Shown: positions 1-12,240, counted from the first letter of the stretch. The stretch is 64,000 nucleotides of DNA from Datisca glomerata (GCA_003255025.1 QANY01012071.1:310001-374000), one strand, 5' to 3'. A program made the numbers and translations. Notes: a model not told the origin generated them from the letters alone.

Positions 1-3000
1 TATGAGAGCATTAAATGTTTTAGAAAGCAAAACAGATGCAAACAAAAACTTCAGTTTGTTCGGTCTCATGAATCGAACTTGCACCGCTGGAATGGGGAAA
101 CGCTTATTGCACATGTGGCTAAAACAGCCTTTGCTAGATGTTCAAGAAATCAATTGCAGGCTGGATCTGGTTCAAGCTTTTGTGGAAGATATGGCTCTCC
201 GCCAAGATCTGAGGCAGCATTTGAAAAGAATCTCAGATATTGAGCGATTAACGCACACTCTTGAGACGAGAAGAGCCGGTTTGCTACACGTTGTAAAAAT
301 CTATCAGGTAAAACAGAAATTTATCTAAGAAATATTGTTGCTAGTTGGAATGTTTTGCTTGAAGATCTTCTACCGGTGGATGTTGTTTCTGCATTGTCTA
401 TCCCTTAGTTTGACTATTATGCTTCTGCAATACTATTAATGATGACACTTCTTCACTTTAGTAATAAGTAGACCTGACTAGCTTTTTGTCATTATTTTTT
501 ACGCATGTTCTTATAATAAGTAAACAATAATTGTCCATGAATGTATTCTTTTTCATCGTTTCTTAGTTGTCATCTTTTTACTGCAGTCATGTATAAGACT
601 TCCATATATAAGAAGTGCCTTGGAACGCTATGAAGGACAATTTTCCCCAGTGATTAAGGAAAGGTACTTGGATCCACTTGAGTTCTGGACAGATGATGTC
701 CACCTGAGTAAGTTCATTGCTCTTGTGGAAACTTCTGTTGACCTTGATCAACTTGGGAGTGGGGAATATATGATTTCACCTAGTTATGACCCTGCGTTAT
801 CTGAGCTAAAGAATCAGCAGAATTTATTGGAGCAACAAATACATAATTTGCACAAACAAACTGCTAATGATCTTGATCTACCAATAGACAAGGCTCTAAA
901 ACTGGACAAAGGCACACAATTTGGACATGTGTTTAGAATTACGAAGAAGGAAGAACCAAAAATAAGGAAAAAGCTCTCCACCCAATTTATTGTCCTTGAA
1001 ACGCGAAAGGATGGGGTGAAATTTACAAATACAAAGCTTAAAAGGTTAGGGGATCAATATCAAAAGATTCTGGAGGAGTATAACAATTGCCAGAGGGAGC
1101 TGGTTGGCCAAGTAGTTCATACAGCTGCAACCTTCTCCGAGGTGAATATACTTGGTTGAATCTGGTGCTTCATTATATCTTTGTTATGGATTAAAAGAAG
1201 TTACATTCTGCAGGTATTTGGATCTTTGGCCGGATTGCTTTCGGAATTGGATGTCTTACTTAGTTTTGCTGATTTGGCTTCTTCTTGTCCTACTCCTTAC
1301 ACCAGACCTGAAATCACTTCCTCGGTAGTTAGTTCTTCTATTGATCAAATAGAAAAATTACATGTTTTCTAAGTGGAATATTTTCTCTGTCAAGTTTGAT
1401 TGTTCTTGAATTGGCTAGAACAGGATCATGGAGATATTATACTGGAAGGGAGTAGACACCCTTGTGTGGAGGCTCAGGACTGGGTTAATTTTATACCAAA
1501 TGATTGTAAACTCGTGAGTGTTACTGCAATAGAGGAACAAAACTTTATGCTTGTCTTTTCCTTTCTAAATTTGGTTGGGTTGGCTCATTGCACAGTTTAT
1601 GGTTTCTCCTTAAAAACAGGTGAGGGGGGAAAGTTGGTTCCAAATTATTACAGGTCCCAACATGGGTGGAAAATCCACATTTATTCGACAGGTAAAGTTT
1701 TCCTGTCACTAGTACGATTTTTTAAATATCTCTGACAGAGTCAATACCCATGAATTCATTAACTGTGAGGTCTTGTTGCATCATATCACTCTTTTTTCAT
1801 TTAAGACTCGATGAGGAAGTGAGCATTTTGCTATTAATGTTTATTGGCAGCGTAATGAGCATATGTATTCACCAAAAACATCAATACTGGAGCAAAGTGC
1901 AGAGTTAATCATGTGACTTTAGAACTCCCGACCACTTAAATGAATTTTAGTTTTCTATTTGCAATTCCAGGTTGGAGTGAATATTCTGATGGCACAAGTA
2001 GGTTCTTTCGTTCCTTGTGACAAAGCTACTATATCTGTTCGTGATTGCATTTTTGCTCGTGTAGGCGCTGGTGACTGCCAAGTAAGTCTTTAAATATGTC
2101 TACGTATTCAAATTTCTTTTGATAGCAGTATCATACAGTAAGATCATATGGAATTAAGGTCATGCTAGTTCTCATAATCTGCTCCTACATTGTTTAGGGC
2201 TTTACAGTATTGAGCTTAGCTCGTCAATGTCCCTTTGTTGAGAAAGATTTCATGCTATATTTGATGTAGATTTTAAGCTATTTTAAATATTCAAGCCAAG
2301 TTCATCAGATAGGAGAGCTTACTCCAATGCCAACCCACATTTTCCCTGCATGTTAATCATAAGTATACGAAACACTCTATCAATCTAGGCAAGTTTGACA
2401 AGCTCTATCAAGCAGTATTTTCTTACCGTTCTGTTTTATATTTGGCCCTAGTGTTGTCCCTTGTCTGACAAAAGATACCTATATATGAAGTTAGTTGGAA
2501 ACTGTAACCCAGATTGGTGAGACTAGTAAACTATAACCCAGATTGGTGAGATTAGTGAAACTATAACCCATAATTAATCGTTGAAATAAAAACAAAAACT
2601 TCTTAAACTAACTTTTCAAAAGACCATTTATTGTGCCTTCAAATCTGTGCCAGACTTTTCTTGACTTCATGTTGCTGTTCCAGAACTTTTAACTCATTTA
2701 AGTTCAACATAATGAGATCCAAGTGGGTCCATCATCATTCAAAGTATGCCAAATCAATGCTTGAGCATTAGAACCCTTTCTACTTTGTCTTTTATAGTCT
2801 AAGAATGTACTTTCTTTTCTAGCTACGTGGGGTTTCTACTTTTATGCAAGAGATGCTTGAAACTTCTTCCATATTGAAAGGAGCTACGGCTAAGTCACTG
2901 ATAATCATCGACGAGTTGGGCCGTGGGACATCAACTTATGATGGATTTGGTTCGTTTCTTCTTGATCTTACACATATTGGCTTGATGAATATCTTTGTGG

Positions 3001-4855
3001 ATCATATATGTATAATAATTACATGATATAAAATAAAACAAAAAGCAGATAGCGCAAGGGATATTGTTACATCTTTTCTTCATGAACGTTTCTTGACAGA
3101 TCTTGGTGTGATTTTAGAATTCGAATTGAGGATTATATGATGACTACTATATCATGTTTATAATTGCAGTCAGTAATTGGAAAAATTGCTTGTTTTCGTA
3201 ATCATATTATTGGTCTAAGTATGTAAATATATAACAGCACATTGCATGGAAATGAAGGAAGATATTGGCTTTACCAATGACTTCTTTTACCCAATGTACG
3301 ATTGACTTATGCCTTGTACGTTACTGCTGAATATTTATATAGCAAAATATTTGCTGTGGAGGGTATCGTGGAATTCATTTGTATCTTGATGCAGTAATAC
3401 TTAAGAGTAATAGTTGAAGGAGTTTTATCCTTGATTCTTATTCAAGCAAAATACACGAAAAATAGCTTTATCTTGCAAATAGCCAATCTAGTTGTATATC
3501 TTGATCTTGTGTACATCTTCAACTCTTACTTAGCTAAGACACATGATTTTCTTTACTCAAGTTATATTCTGGTATTCAGGTTTAGCATGGGCCATTTGTG
3601 AGCACCTTGTTGAAGTAATCAAAGCACCTGCTTTGTTTGCAACCCACTTCCATGAACTGACTGCATTAGCTAATGAAAGTGGTCATCATTATCCTCAAGA
3701 AAAGCAAATAGTCGGAGTGGCTAACTATCATGTTAGTGCACACATAGACGCATCAAGTCGCAAGCTAACTATGTTGTACAAGGTAGATGGTGCTTGCTCT
3801 TTAAATATCAATATTCATACTGTCATTTCCTAAAAAATCTTGTAAACTTCGAATGCAGAGTTTGTTGTTAACCCAAAATCTTAATCCATGATAAAAAATG
3901 AATGAATAATGGAAGGCAGATATGAAGGTGCTAACACATATTATACGTTTATAATTACTACACAAACATCATCCAACTAATATTGGATGTCGTATGTAGA
4001 TATGTAAACAAAGCTTCAATTCCTCATCCTCCTTCCTGTGGAAATTCCTGGATGCAGGTTGAGCCAGGGGCTTGTGATCAAAGTTTTGGCATCCATGTTG
4101 CAGAGTTTGCAAATTTCCCAGCAAGTGTTGTGACCCTTGCTAGGGAAAAGGCCGCTGAACTTGAAGATTTCTCACCGAGTGCTACCATTTTAAGTAACAA
4201 TAGAGAAAAGGTATGCTGTATAATGGATTGTATCATTCAGAGCATGGAAAATGTGTACTTCTTCCTTCACTCGTTCATAAAATTTCTTCTTCCATGCACT
4301 TTCCTCGTTTTCAATTAAATTGCTTAGGCAAACAACTTTCTAGTTTCTCGAGCAAAATAACCAAGGGCAGTAACCTATAATTATTGTCTTTTTTATAAAA
4401 GTGATCAATTTGTTTCGTTAGCAATTTGTCTTGTAATAGAAATTTTAAAGAATTCAACACTCTTTGTAAACCTCCAAGATGTCTGCATAAATCTGTAAAT
4501 CCCTTCACCTTTACCATAATATAAACAAAGCTAATTGTCTACAGTTAGTATAATCTGAGGAATAATGTTATTTTAACTCAAAAAATCTATATGTTACCAA
4601 TATGAATATGAAAGTATGTTATCTCTATTGGCGTTTGTGCAAAATTATTTGCAGGTAGGATCGAAACGGAGAATGGAGTTTGCTACAGATGATGTTTCTA
4701 GAGGTGTCGCCCGAGCTCGCCAGTTTCTGAAGGATTTCTCAGATTTGCCATTAGATACAATGGAGTTGAAGGAAGCTCTGCAACATGCAAGCAAGTTGAA
4801 AGATGACTTGAAGAAGGATACAGTAGACTCGCAATGGCTGCAGCAATTCCTATAG
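1..4855 (+). CDS. MSH2: DNA mismatch repair protein MSH2 (5'-partial, exons to stop)
   Basis: MSH2 is the common subunit of the nuclear MutS-alpha/beta/gamma heterodimers that recognise mismatches and use ATP to recruit MutL homologues. Exons read from splice sites: 1-307, 587-1141, 1214-1324, 1424-1513, 1620-1691, 1971-2081, 2823-2949, 3580-3782, 4058-4210 and 4655-4855. All junctions are GT-AG and the frame stays open for about 642 codons to TAG at 4853-4855. The start of the window lies in the lever/core domain ([14 protein letters not shown]). The clamp follows in the 555-bp exon. The ATPase has Walker [10 protein letters not shown] (exon at 1620), Walker [17 protein letters not shown] (exon at 2823) and the [10 protein letters not shown] loop (exon at 3580). 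The C-terminus ends LQQFL. Plant MSH2 is about 940 residues, so roughly 300 N-terminal residues should lie upstream of base 1. No disabling mutation was seen, so I infer a working gene, provided its 5' exons exist outside the window. Confidence 0.96.
2490..2575. repeat. Short tandem repeat in an MSH2 intron
   Basis: A unit of about 27-29 bp containing ACTATAACCCAGATTGGTGA occurs nearly three times in succession, the last copy partial. It lies within the 741-bp intron between the exons ending at 2081 and starting at 2823, away from both splice sites, so no effect on splicing is evident. Confidence 0.7.
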
Positions 4856-5486
4856 TTGGCCTTCAAATGGTGACCACTTCTTGTTTTTTTGTGATATCTG
4901 TAAAGTTTTGTAATTTTGTATCTATTAGATGGAATAACTATGCAGGTATTCTAGAATTTCCCAAAGCCTGAATTTTGCAGATACAGAAATTTCAAGTGCA
5001 GTTGCAGCTGTAAGCTTCGGCTTCTGCTGGTGTTCAGTTTATGTTATATTCGTTGGTTCTGCTATGTGGTGAGCTAGTCTTTGCTGCATTTCTTTTCTTG
5101 TTTTTCCTTCTTTTGGTTTGTGTTTTCCTTTTTTTTCGTTTTTTCTTTGCGCTGTTACTTTGGATTAGATGTTTTGAAATGTACCGTAGAAAAGTGGTGA
5201 TTTGAAAACGGTTTTTGAGAAAAAAAAAAGTGAAAACAAGATAAACAATGTTGTTTTCTAAAGAAAAAGAAAATCTGTGTAATGTTTAATTGGGGTTTGT
5301 TCTGATTCTGAAACTAAAAAATTACCTAAAAACAAGTTTTCAAAATGTGTATTTTAATTTTAACTAATTTTGAAAATCGTCTTGAAAACGTATATTAGAT
5401 TGACGCTCATTAACTTTTTACTTTGGCAGTGTTTGATGACTCCTCTAGTCCTCTAATAGACTTTTGAAAGTAGAAGTTCATCTAAA
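4856..5486 (+). other. MSH2 3' flank / probable 3' UTR
   Basis: T-rich sequence directly after the MSH2 stop codon. It contains several A/T-rich stretches that could serve as poly(A) signals but no single convincing AATAAA. No further reading frame is recognisable. The Mutator-type element that follows begins 641 bp after the stop codon. Confidence 0.5.
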
Positions 5487-5495
5487 TAAATTTTT

Positions 5496-6496
5496 GAGAA
5501 ACTATCCATTTGCCCATGTTAATTTACATCTGATTTTAATTTGAACACCGTAATTTAAAAAATTTTAATTTAATCATCTTAATTTATTTAACGTCTTCAT
5601 ATGATTGTTATGTCATTCTTTATTAATTAAATTTAATTAACACGATAACGTGACGTGTTAAATGATGCATGAGTAGATATGTAACTGTATAATCATCCAT
5701 TAAAAATATACATTATATTTTCCTACTCATCTATTATTTCTAACTTTTTCTTCACATTCCAACTCACCTATTTTTTTTTTACGTTTTTACTCTCCCTCAT
5801 CCCTCATCTCTCTCTAACTCCATTGAAGGCTTCACGTGAAGCTGCTGTTTGTTGCGTCACGAACAGATTGTCTGAAGGCATCACATATCGGCTTTGGTAA
5901 AACATCACAGACTTCACGAACAGGTTCTTCCTCTCTCGGGAATTCCCCTCGGCATTTGGAGAATAACATCACTTTGTAAATTCCAAAATTGCCAAATACT
6001 GATCTGTGATGTCTTTAGACGATCTGAAGGAGGTAAACTAGAATCAGAACCCGCAACCAGGAACCAGCGAACAACGAAGAAGAAGCGATCGAAGCTAAGA
6101 AAATCAAAGAATTGAAGCTTCGTTGCTTCGAGAGAGATGCGGGGGGAGGGAGAGAGAATGATTTTTTACCGACGAGAGGGTAAAAAGTTAAAAAAAATTG
6201 TTTTAAAAATAAAAGTAAAAAAATATTTTTAATAAAATAAAAATATATAACATATGAGTTGAGAGAGAAAATAATATTTTAATGTATGATTGTGCATTTA
6301 TGGATCGCACTCATACAACGTCATCACTTAACGTGTTAGGTTAGTGTCTCTGTTAAACTTAACTGATAGAGAGTGACATAAAGATCATATTAAGATGTGA
6401 AGTAAAATATGATGATGAACTTGAGATTTTTTTTAAATTACGATGATCAAATTAAAAATAAGTATAAACTATAATTGTTAAATTTATAATTTTCTC
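5496..6496. mobile_element. Mutator-type element with long terminal inverted repeats (non-autonomous)
   Basis: The two ends are inverted copies of each other over about 280 bp, starting GAGAAA and ending TTTCTC. The flanking 9-mers TAAATTTTT (5487-5495) and TAAATTTTA (6497-6505) match at 8 of 9 positions. Long inverted ends and 9-bp target duplications are typical of Mutator-like elements. The interior of about 400 bp has a CT-rich stretch and a short open frame at 5894-6115 that I do not recognise; no transposase is present. The same terminal sequence recurs at both ends of the 6.66-kb element at 40899-47557, so the two belong to one family. Confidence 0.85.
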
Positions 6497-6505
6497 TAAA
6501 TTTTA

Positions 6506-7289
6506 TTATCTGGCAAGGGTTTTTAAATGGACTAAGTCCATTTTTAGAATGCCAGAAGCTCAAAATTGAATGCTTCTCAAAATCTGTTTTTTTAAATAAT
6601 TATATCAAATAGTCCAAGTTTTAAAACTTAATTTAAGATATAACAGGTTATTTTTACTTAACTATAATATATAACTTTTAATGACACCTCATCCTTCAAG
6701 TAATGATAAGAAAATGAATAGACATTAAAACCTTTTATTTTACAGAATTACGGTTTGAATTTTAATTGTAGATTTTGTTTAATTTTGGTCTCCTTTATTT
6801 TGAAGAATTTAATTACTGTCTTAAAAATCAACTACGGTGGTTTAAAACAATCATCATATATTTTAATTATAGGAAGTTATATTTTTACTTTGCATGGTTG
6901 TATTATAATATTTAATTCAACATTTTACAAATTAACATCTAAGTTTCAGATTCAACCAAATTATTAACCAAGTAGAAAAAAATCACATAAAAAATAAATT
7001 TACAAAGCGGAAAATAATTATATCAATATATCACTAACCTTGTTGAAAATGATCACTAATTGATGAGTCCAAACAGAAAAAACACGGCATTATTCAAGTT
7101 CAAGAAAATATTTATTAAAATTCAAAGATGATTTATTAATTGCTTTTTAATTTTTCGGTTCCTAGTGTGTTTATTTCAGTTTTCTAGAGAAAATTTTAAA
7201 ATTTGATATGTTTTTTGTTTTAAAGCTTTAAAACAAAAAATCAGTATATCGTGAGAGAAAAGAAGTAATGGTTGCGGGTTCATTTGGGA
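6506..7289. other. AT-rich intergenic DNA
   Basis: No gene or repeat could be recognised. The open frame at 6755-6967 is composed of AT-rich codons and resembles no known family. Two copies of a run like TTTTAAAGCTTTAAAACAAAA near 7210 form a short AT palindrome. Confidence 0.4.
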
Positions 7290-8075
7290 TGAAATTTACT
7301 TTTGTTTAGGCTGGATGGGAAGGAACACATTCCATGAAGCTATTACTAGGTCAAATTTAAAATTTTTGAAACCAGAACATGGTTAGTAATACCTTTTATT
7401 TTCTCAACCTCAAATTGTATGATGTTAAATTTGTAATATTTTTCAGGTAAATACTATGTTGTGGATGTTGGATATCCTAATATGTTGAGTAATGGCATCA
7501 TATCGTGGAGTGAAGTACTATTACAAGATTTTCAAAGAAGTCATCAACCAAAAGGAGTTAAAGAATTGTTTAATTATTATCATTCATCGCTAAGAAATGT
7601 AATTGAACATTACTTTGGAGTTTGGAAAGCACGTTGGTCTTTTTTAAAGCAAATGACTCATTTTTTAGTTGAAACACAAAGATTAAACGTTGTAACTTTA
7701 ATAACCTTACACAACTAGACAAGAAACTATAGTTGGTGCAGAGTTTCAAAGTTATGATGAAGATGTGAAGCAAAACACACTAATTTTACAGGAGTTAATT
7801 CTATAGATACAAATAATTGTCAACAAAATAAGGGGATGAATCTTATTCGTAATGCAGTTATCAATTCATCGTTAAGAGATGTGATTGAACGTTGCTTTGC
7901 AGATTCGAGAGCGTGTTGGCCAATTTTAAAGCAAATGACTCATTTTCCATTTGAAACATAAAGACTAATCATTATAACTCCAATGGCCTTACACAACGAC
8001 ATAAGACAAGAAGTAATAGTTGATGTAGAGTTCAGACGTTATGATGAAGATGAAGCAACATAGATTAATTTTACT
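7290..8075 (+). pseudogene. PIF/Harbinger transposase (HARBI1-like nuclease) remnant
   Basis: The C-terminal half of a DDE_4-type transposase. The sequence around 7305-7380 reads like the AGWEG block, followed by PEHG. A 65-bp GT-AG intron (7382-7446) joins it to GKYYVVDVGYPN, which carries the second catalytic Asp. Next come the KELFNYYHSSLRNVIEHYFGV block with the catalytic Glu region and a terminal LITLHN block. The frame stops near 7718. A second, diverged copy of the last block (SSLRDVIERCFADSRA, then MALHNDIRQEV) follows at about 7850-8065, so the 3' end was tandemly duplicated about 280 bp apart. Frameshifts and stops make it non-functional. No N-terminal helix-turn-helix half was seen. 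Confidence 0.82.
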
Positions 8076-9284
8076 GAAGTTAATTCAGTTAGTAAATATA
8101 ATTATCAAACTAGAAGCGTTTGATAAACGAAAAATGAAACACTTTATTTATATCCTTATTCTTTTCACTTTTTTCTCAGTGAGCTTAGTTTACTTTTTAG
8201 CCGTGGTGGAATAAGTTTTTGGATTACAATATTTATTTTAGATATTTTTAGTAGTATTTAATTTTTTACTTAACTATACAATACATATAGTGTTTAATTT
8301 ATAATTTTAATATAGATAAGCAATTGTTTTTATAATAAGAGTAGGAAAAATTTCAAGAATCAATATTTAAATTATTTTATCAAACTTTTATCATCAAACA
8401 CATAAGAAGCATTTGCGGGCCTAACAGAATTTTAAAAAACCAGTTCACTAACGTATTATTCCTCAAACGGGGCCTTTATATTTTTGAAAGCATTCAAAAT
8501 AATGTTGCAATCGGTTATGGATGTAGGAAAAATAAAACAATGGAGAATAAATTATCCTTTCTGATCTGAAAGATAATTGTAATGTGTCTTTTTTTTGTTA
8601 AATATACATTATTATGGAAAGGAATAGGTGGAAGGGCTTTACTGTAATTCAACAAATAGATTATCTATGACCATCCATTAGCAACTACGCATTAATTGTG
8701 AACATCACTATGAAATAAAAATTGAGGAAAACAATTATTTGTTAACGAAAGAAATAAGCAAATACGAAATGATCTTGCATGCAAAGAATTTCTCGGATTG
8801 GATATTTGTTCAATTTGTTTTGGATGGTCTAAATGTTTCTAAAAAATTTATGTGAAAGTTCTGAATTTTTCTTCAAAAATACATTTAAGTGATCAAAATG
8901 AATATTTGTCCTAAATTGAACATTATTCTCATGTTAGAGGCTAATAGTGGAGATTCCTAATCCGGATCCCCACCTTGAATTATCAGGCTGTGTTTATATT
9001 ATTTACAGAAGAGTACTTCTACGAGGACCAAATTGTAGAGCAAGAGTCATTCATAGAATTACTGATAAACTGATATATGATTGAACTAATGCTAAAGTGG
9101 TATCTGGTGAAATTGAAACTGAGAAGAAAAAAAATCTAAAAGCGAATGACGCTTTGTCCATTGTCACTATTAATTGTAGTTAGTTGATCAAAGCAAAGTA
9201 CTTGTGGGATCGAGGTTGTCTGCCGTTTGACAACCCCACAGTTGTCAATTCGTCTTTTTAGGTTAGTTTTATCGCATATGATGA
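8076..9284. other. AT-rich intergenic DNA with a possible Harbinger-type end
   Basis: No gene was recognised. The sequence CCTCAAACGGGGCC near 8461 reads in reverse as GGCCCCGTTTGAGG, which resembles the terminal inverted repeats of Tourist/Harbinger MITEs. It could mark the right end of the transposase-bearing element just upstream, but no matching left end was found. Confidence 0.35.
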
Positions 9285-9383
9285 TCTAGAGTGGGCCGTA
9301 CCATCAATTATATATATATAAAATTCAGTATAGTTCTCTGTGGATTATTCAAAGAGAACAATCTGCCCTTGGCAATCAGGAAT
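9285..9383. repeat. Direct repeat flanking the copia element, left copy
   Basis: The segment beginning TCTAGAGTGGGCCGTACCAT and ending near TTGGCAATCAGG recurs directly after the 3' LTR (17246-17357). The copies are diverged: an AT run here is an A run there, and the right copy has about 20 extra bases. Confidence 0.7.
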
Positions 9384-9503
9384 TGATAGAGAACGAAATA
9401 GTTAATGATAGTTATCGTACTGGCAAAGCTGTTATATTAACGTTCCACGTATTCAATCTGTTAGTAAACAATTAATTTAGTTAACTTATTTCTTCTTTTC
9501 TGA

Positions 9504-10942
9504 AGAGGTCATTTAGTTCATGTAATTTAGAATGATCATCGTAATTTAATTGTTGGTAATTTAATTGCTTATAATTTAAGAATGTCATGTTTGGTTGCGT
9601 ATAATAATCTATAAAATGATGAATGACAATTTAAGATTGCAATATTTGGTAGAAGTTAAATTTTGTTGTAAATTTTTACAAATAACATGAAATTACTTAA
9701 TTGCCCTTTCAGTTATATTATGTATAAAAATGTTTTGATGTATAATTTTAACATTAATTTTAATTATGTTTAACTAAATTTAAATAAATTAATAATACTA
9801 AACTAAGCTTTATTAGAATTAGTTTTAATTAATTTAATAAAATTTATTATATGATTTCAAATGTCTTATATTATTCTCATAATAATAACAAATCTTTGTT
9901 CCTTCTTGTCACAAAACATAACACAAGATATAGTAATGAAGAACGATTCAATTATTACAGTATTAGCACCTTCTTATATCAAAGTAAGATATACCCCAAT
10001 TATATCTCCTAGTTTACACGAGGCTTTCTCGGCGGCTTTGATTCCTCTGGTTGAGACTCGGACTCCAAATTTGCTTCTACTTCTCCTGATACCGATGCTT
10101 CTTCAACGCTAACTTTTCCTTCTCTTCAGCTCTGACTTCAAAATTTGACTCAACTCATGCAATAAAAGCTCTCTTCATCGGTGCCGCAACAATGTGATGG
10201 AAATGGTATCCAATTGAGCTCGATGAAACCCTAGAAAATGAAATTTGACTACCATTAGTGGACGAAGAGGAAATGCCACATATGGAGGTAGAAAAACCCA
10301 CCTTTTTTGGTCCACATTGCTTAGGATTTGTCAGAATCGTTAGCAGAGCCTACAAACCCATAAAAATATCATATAATTGAAAGTTGAAAAAAAGTCCAGC
10401 ATGCATTTCACAGAGAGTGAGGGAGATAGAGAGAGAGAGCAGGAACCACAAAGTGAACCAGAGAGTGAGGGAGATAGAGAGAGAGCATGAACCACAAAGT
10501 GAACCAGAGAGAGAGAGCATGAACCACAAAGTGAATCAGAGAAAGAGAGAGAGAGAGAGAGCTCGAACCAGAGAGAGCTAGAATCTGAGTGAGAGAGACC
10601 ACGGGCCAGAGTGAGAGTGCACGAAGCAGAGAGAATTAGAGAGACCCATGACAAACCCATTTTTAACTATAAGGGAAAAGAAATGAGAGAGACAGTAAAG
10701 TGATGTTTGCTTTTACTTTAGTTAAGGGTAAGAGAGTAATTTTTAATGATATTAGGATTGCTGTTACTTTGTAATACATGACCGCTTCTGTTTTCAACAA
10801 CAATTTAATTACCTTCAAAATTTATAAGTTAGGATTGTATGCAAACTAAGATTGCATCCTAATTTGACAGTTATTTCAAATAAGCGTGATAATTTAATTA
10901 TAATAGGATTACAAATGAGAATAGTGTAAAGTAAATGAACCC
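9504..10942. mobile_element. 1.44-kb DNA-type insertion in the copia 5' LTR (Harbinger/Tourist-like?)
   Basis: Comparison with the intact 3' LTR shows that this segment interrupts the LTR. It is flanked by the trinucleotides TGA (9501-9503) and TTA (10943-10945), where the 3' LTR has a single TTA, consistent with a 3-bp target duplication and one mutation. The ends are weak inverted repeats: AGAGGTCATTTAG on the left and, reversed, GGGTTCATTTACT on the right. A 3-bp TNA duplication suggests PIF/Harbinger, but the ends are too diverged to be sure. No transposase was found inside. Confidence 0.6.
10405..10640. repeat. GA-rich tandem repeat
   Basis: A unit of about 50 bp, GAGAGAGAGC followed by GAACCACAAAGTGAACCAGA, is repeated three to four times with decay. 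It generates long overlapping open frames on both strands that are low-complexity artefacts rather than genes. Confidence 0.75.
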
Positions 10943-11040
10943 TTAATGTATTTAATGTAATCCTCTGTGCTTTAGTTAATGGTTAATGAAAGTAAGAGAG
11001 AAATTCAGAAACAATACTCTGTGTTTTGACTTTCTCTTCA

Positions 11041-11052
11041 TGTTATCAGAGC
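11041..11052 (+). other. Primer-binding site of the copia element
   Basis: TGTTATCAGAGC lies directly after the 5' LTR and differs by one base from TGGTATCAGAGC, the site complementary to plant initiator methionine tRNA used by most copia elements. Confidence 0.85.
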
Positions 11053-11329
11053 TAATGTGCTCCTTATAGAATTTTTTCTCACGATTTCTTTTTCTACCTT
11101 CATATGGCGTCTGGATTCTTCAACAGCTCCTGAATTGACACTCCCTGATTCTTCTTCCCCACCCGCTCTTGTAACAGTTATGTTCCATCTTCCTCAGCTC
11201 CTCCATCATCTTCTTTGTCGATCACACATATACTTAATCTTCTTCCCAAAAACCTAATTCCAATTACTATTAAGCTCGATCACAACAACTTCATTTTTTT
11301 GGCGATCTCAGGTTCTATCTACTGTAAAT

Positions 11330-12240
11330 GGCTAGGTCTAGAAGATTACCTTCATGGCCCGATATTTGTCTAGAAAAATACCTTGTTACTTCTGTCGCTA
11401 CTAGTCAAAATTTTGCTACTCTCAATAATGCAGCAAAGTTGTTCAAGTGCTAAACCCTCAGTTTCTAATATGGAAGAGGTGTGATCAATTTCTACTTAGT
11501 TGGTTACTATCATTGATTTCTGAATCGATGTTTGGACATGTAGTGAAATGTGCTACCTCTAATGAAGTTTGGCAAGTCCTAAATGGAATCTTTGCCACAC
11601 AGTCAAAGTCTCGAATCTTGCAACTCAGATTTTAGTTGTAAAGTGTCAAGAAAGGATCTTTGAGTATAAATGACTATATACTCAAGATGCGTGCAATAGT
11701 TGGCAACTTATCAGCTTTTGGTTAGTTTATCAGTGATGACGATCTTCTACTGTACAGTCTGGTGGTCTCAGCAGTGAATGTGATCTTATTGTTATGAATA
11801 TAATCTCCAAAAATGATGCAGTCACTCTCCAAGAAGCTTAGTTTATGATTCAATCTCAAGAGATGAGAATAAAGCAAAAAAATTATGCTCTTATTGATAT
11901 TGTCAACCCAACAGCCAGTGTGACTCATTTTGGTAATCATAAAGGAAGAGGTCATGCAATCAATCTCAATTTGTCAATTTTGCACGAGGATAAGGGCGAG
12001 GAAATTCTAGAGGTGGAAGAGTCAACTTTAGAGGGAGAAGAAACAATCGAGGAGGCCACATACCTTCATGTCAGATTTGCAAACATCTTAGCCACTCAGC
12101 TATCAATTGTTATAACAGATTTGATGCTGAGTTTCAACCTAAGTTCAGTTCAAATTTTACTCAGAATCATGCATCACCTCAAAACTCTTCTATCCCTAGA
12201 GCTGCAACTTATCTCACAACACATAATTTAGTAGAGAATG
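11330..12240 (+). pseudogene. Copia gag remnant with zinc knuckle
   Basis: The stretch at about 11447-11640 reads as a copia gag domain (WKRCDQFLLSWLLSLIS, then EVWQVLNGIFATQSKSRILQL). Premature stops follow in several places, including near 11635 and 11843. At 12069-12110, in another frame, a complete CX2CX4HX4C zinc knuckle reads CQICKHLSHSAINC, so nucleic-acid binding was the ancestral role. The start codon is uncertain; an ATG at 11328 opens a plausible N-terminus (MARSRRLPSWPD). Confidence 0.8.

Larger units (their letters stand above)
9384..11040 (+). repeat. 5' LTR of the copia element, split by an insertion
   Basis: LTR sequence is at 9384-9500 and 10943-11040, together about 215 bp, and aligns by eye with the 3' LTR at 17023-17247. 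It lacks about 20 bp (around ATACCTTGTCATCAATGCTT in the 3' LTR). It ends TTTCTCTTCA directly before the primer-binding site. Confidence 0.85.

Noticed and set aside
620..1159. Separate gene starting at 620
   Set aside because: The frame extends upstream to a splice acceptor at 586 and is the second in-window exon of MSH2, not an independent start.
4645..4866. Minus-strand open frame antisense to the last MSH2 exon
   Set aside because: It is the shadow of a well-supported exon and has no recognisable domain.
10340..10660. Overlapping open frames on both strands encoding Ser/Leu- or Glu/Arg-rich peptides
   Set aside because: They are translations of a GA-rich tandem repeat in all frames, inside a transposon insertion.
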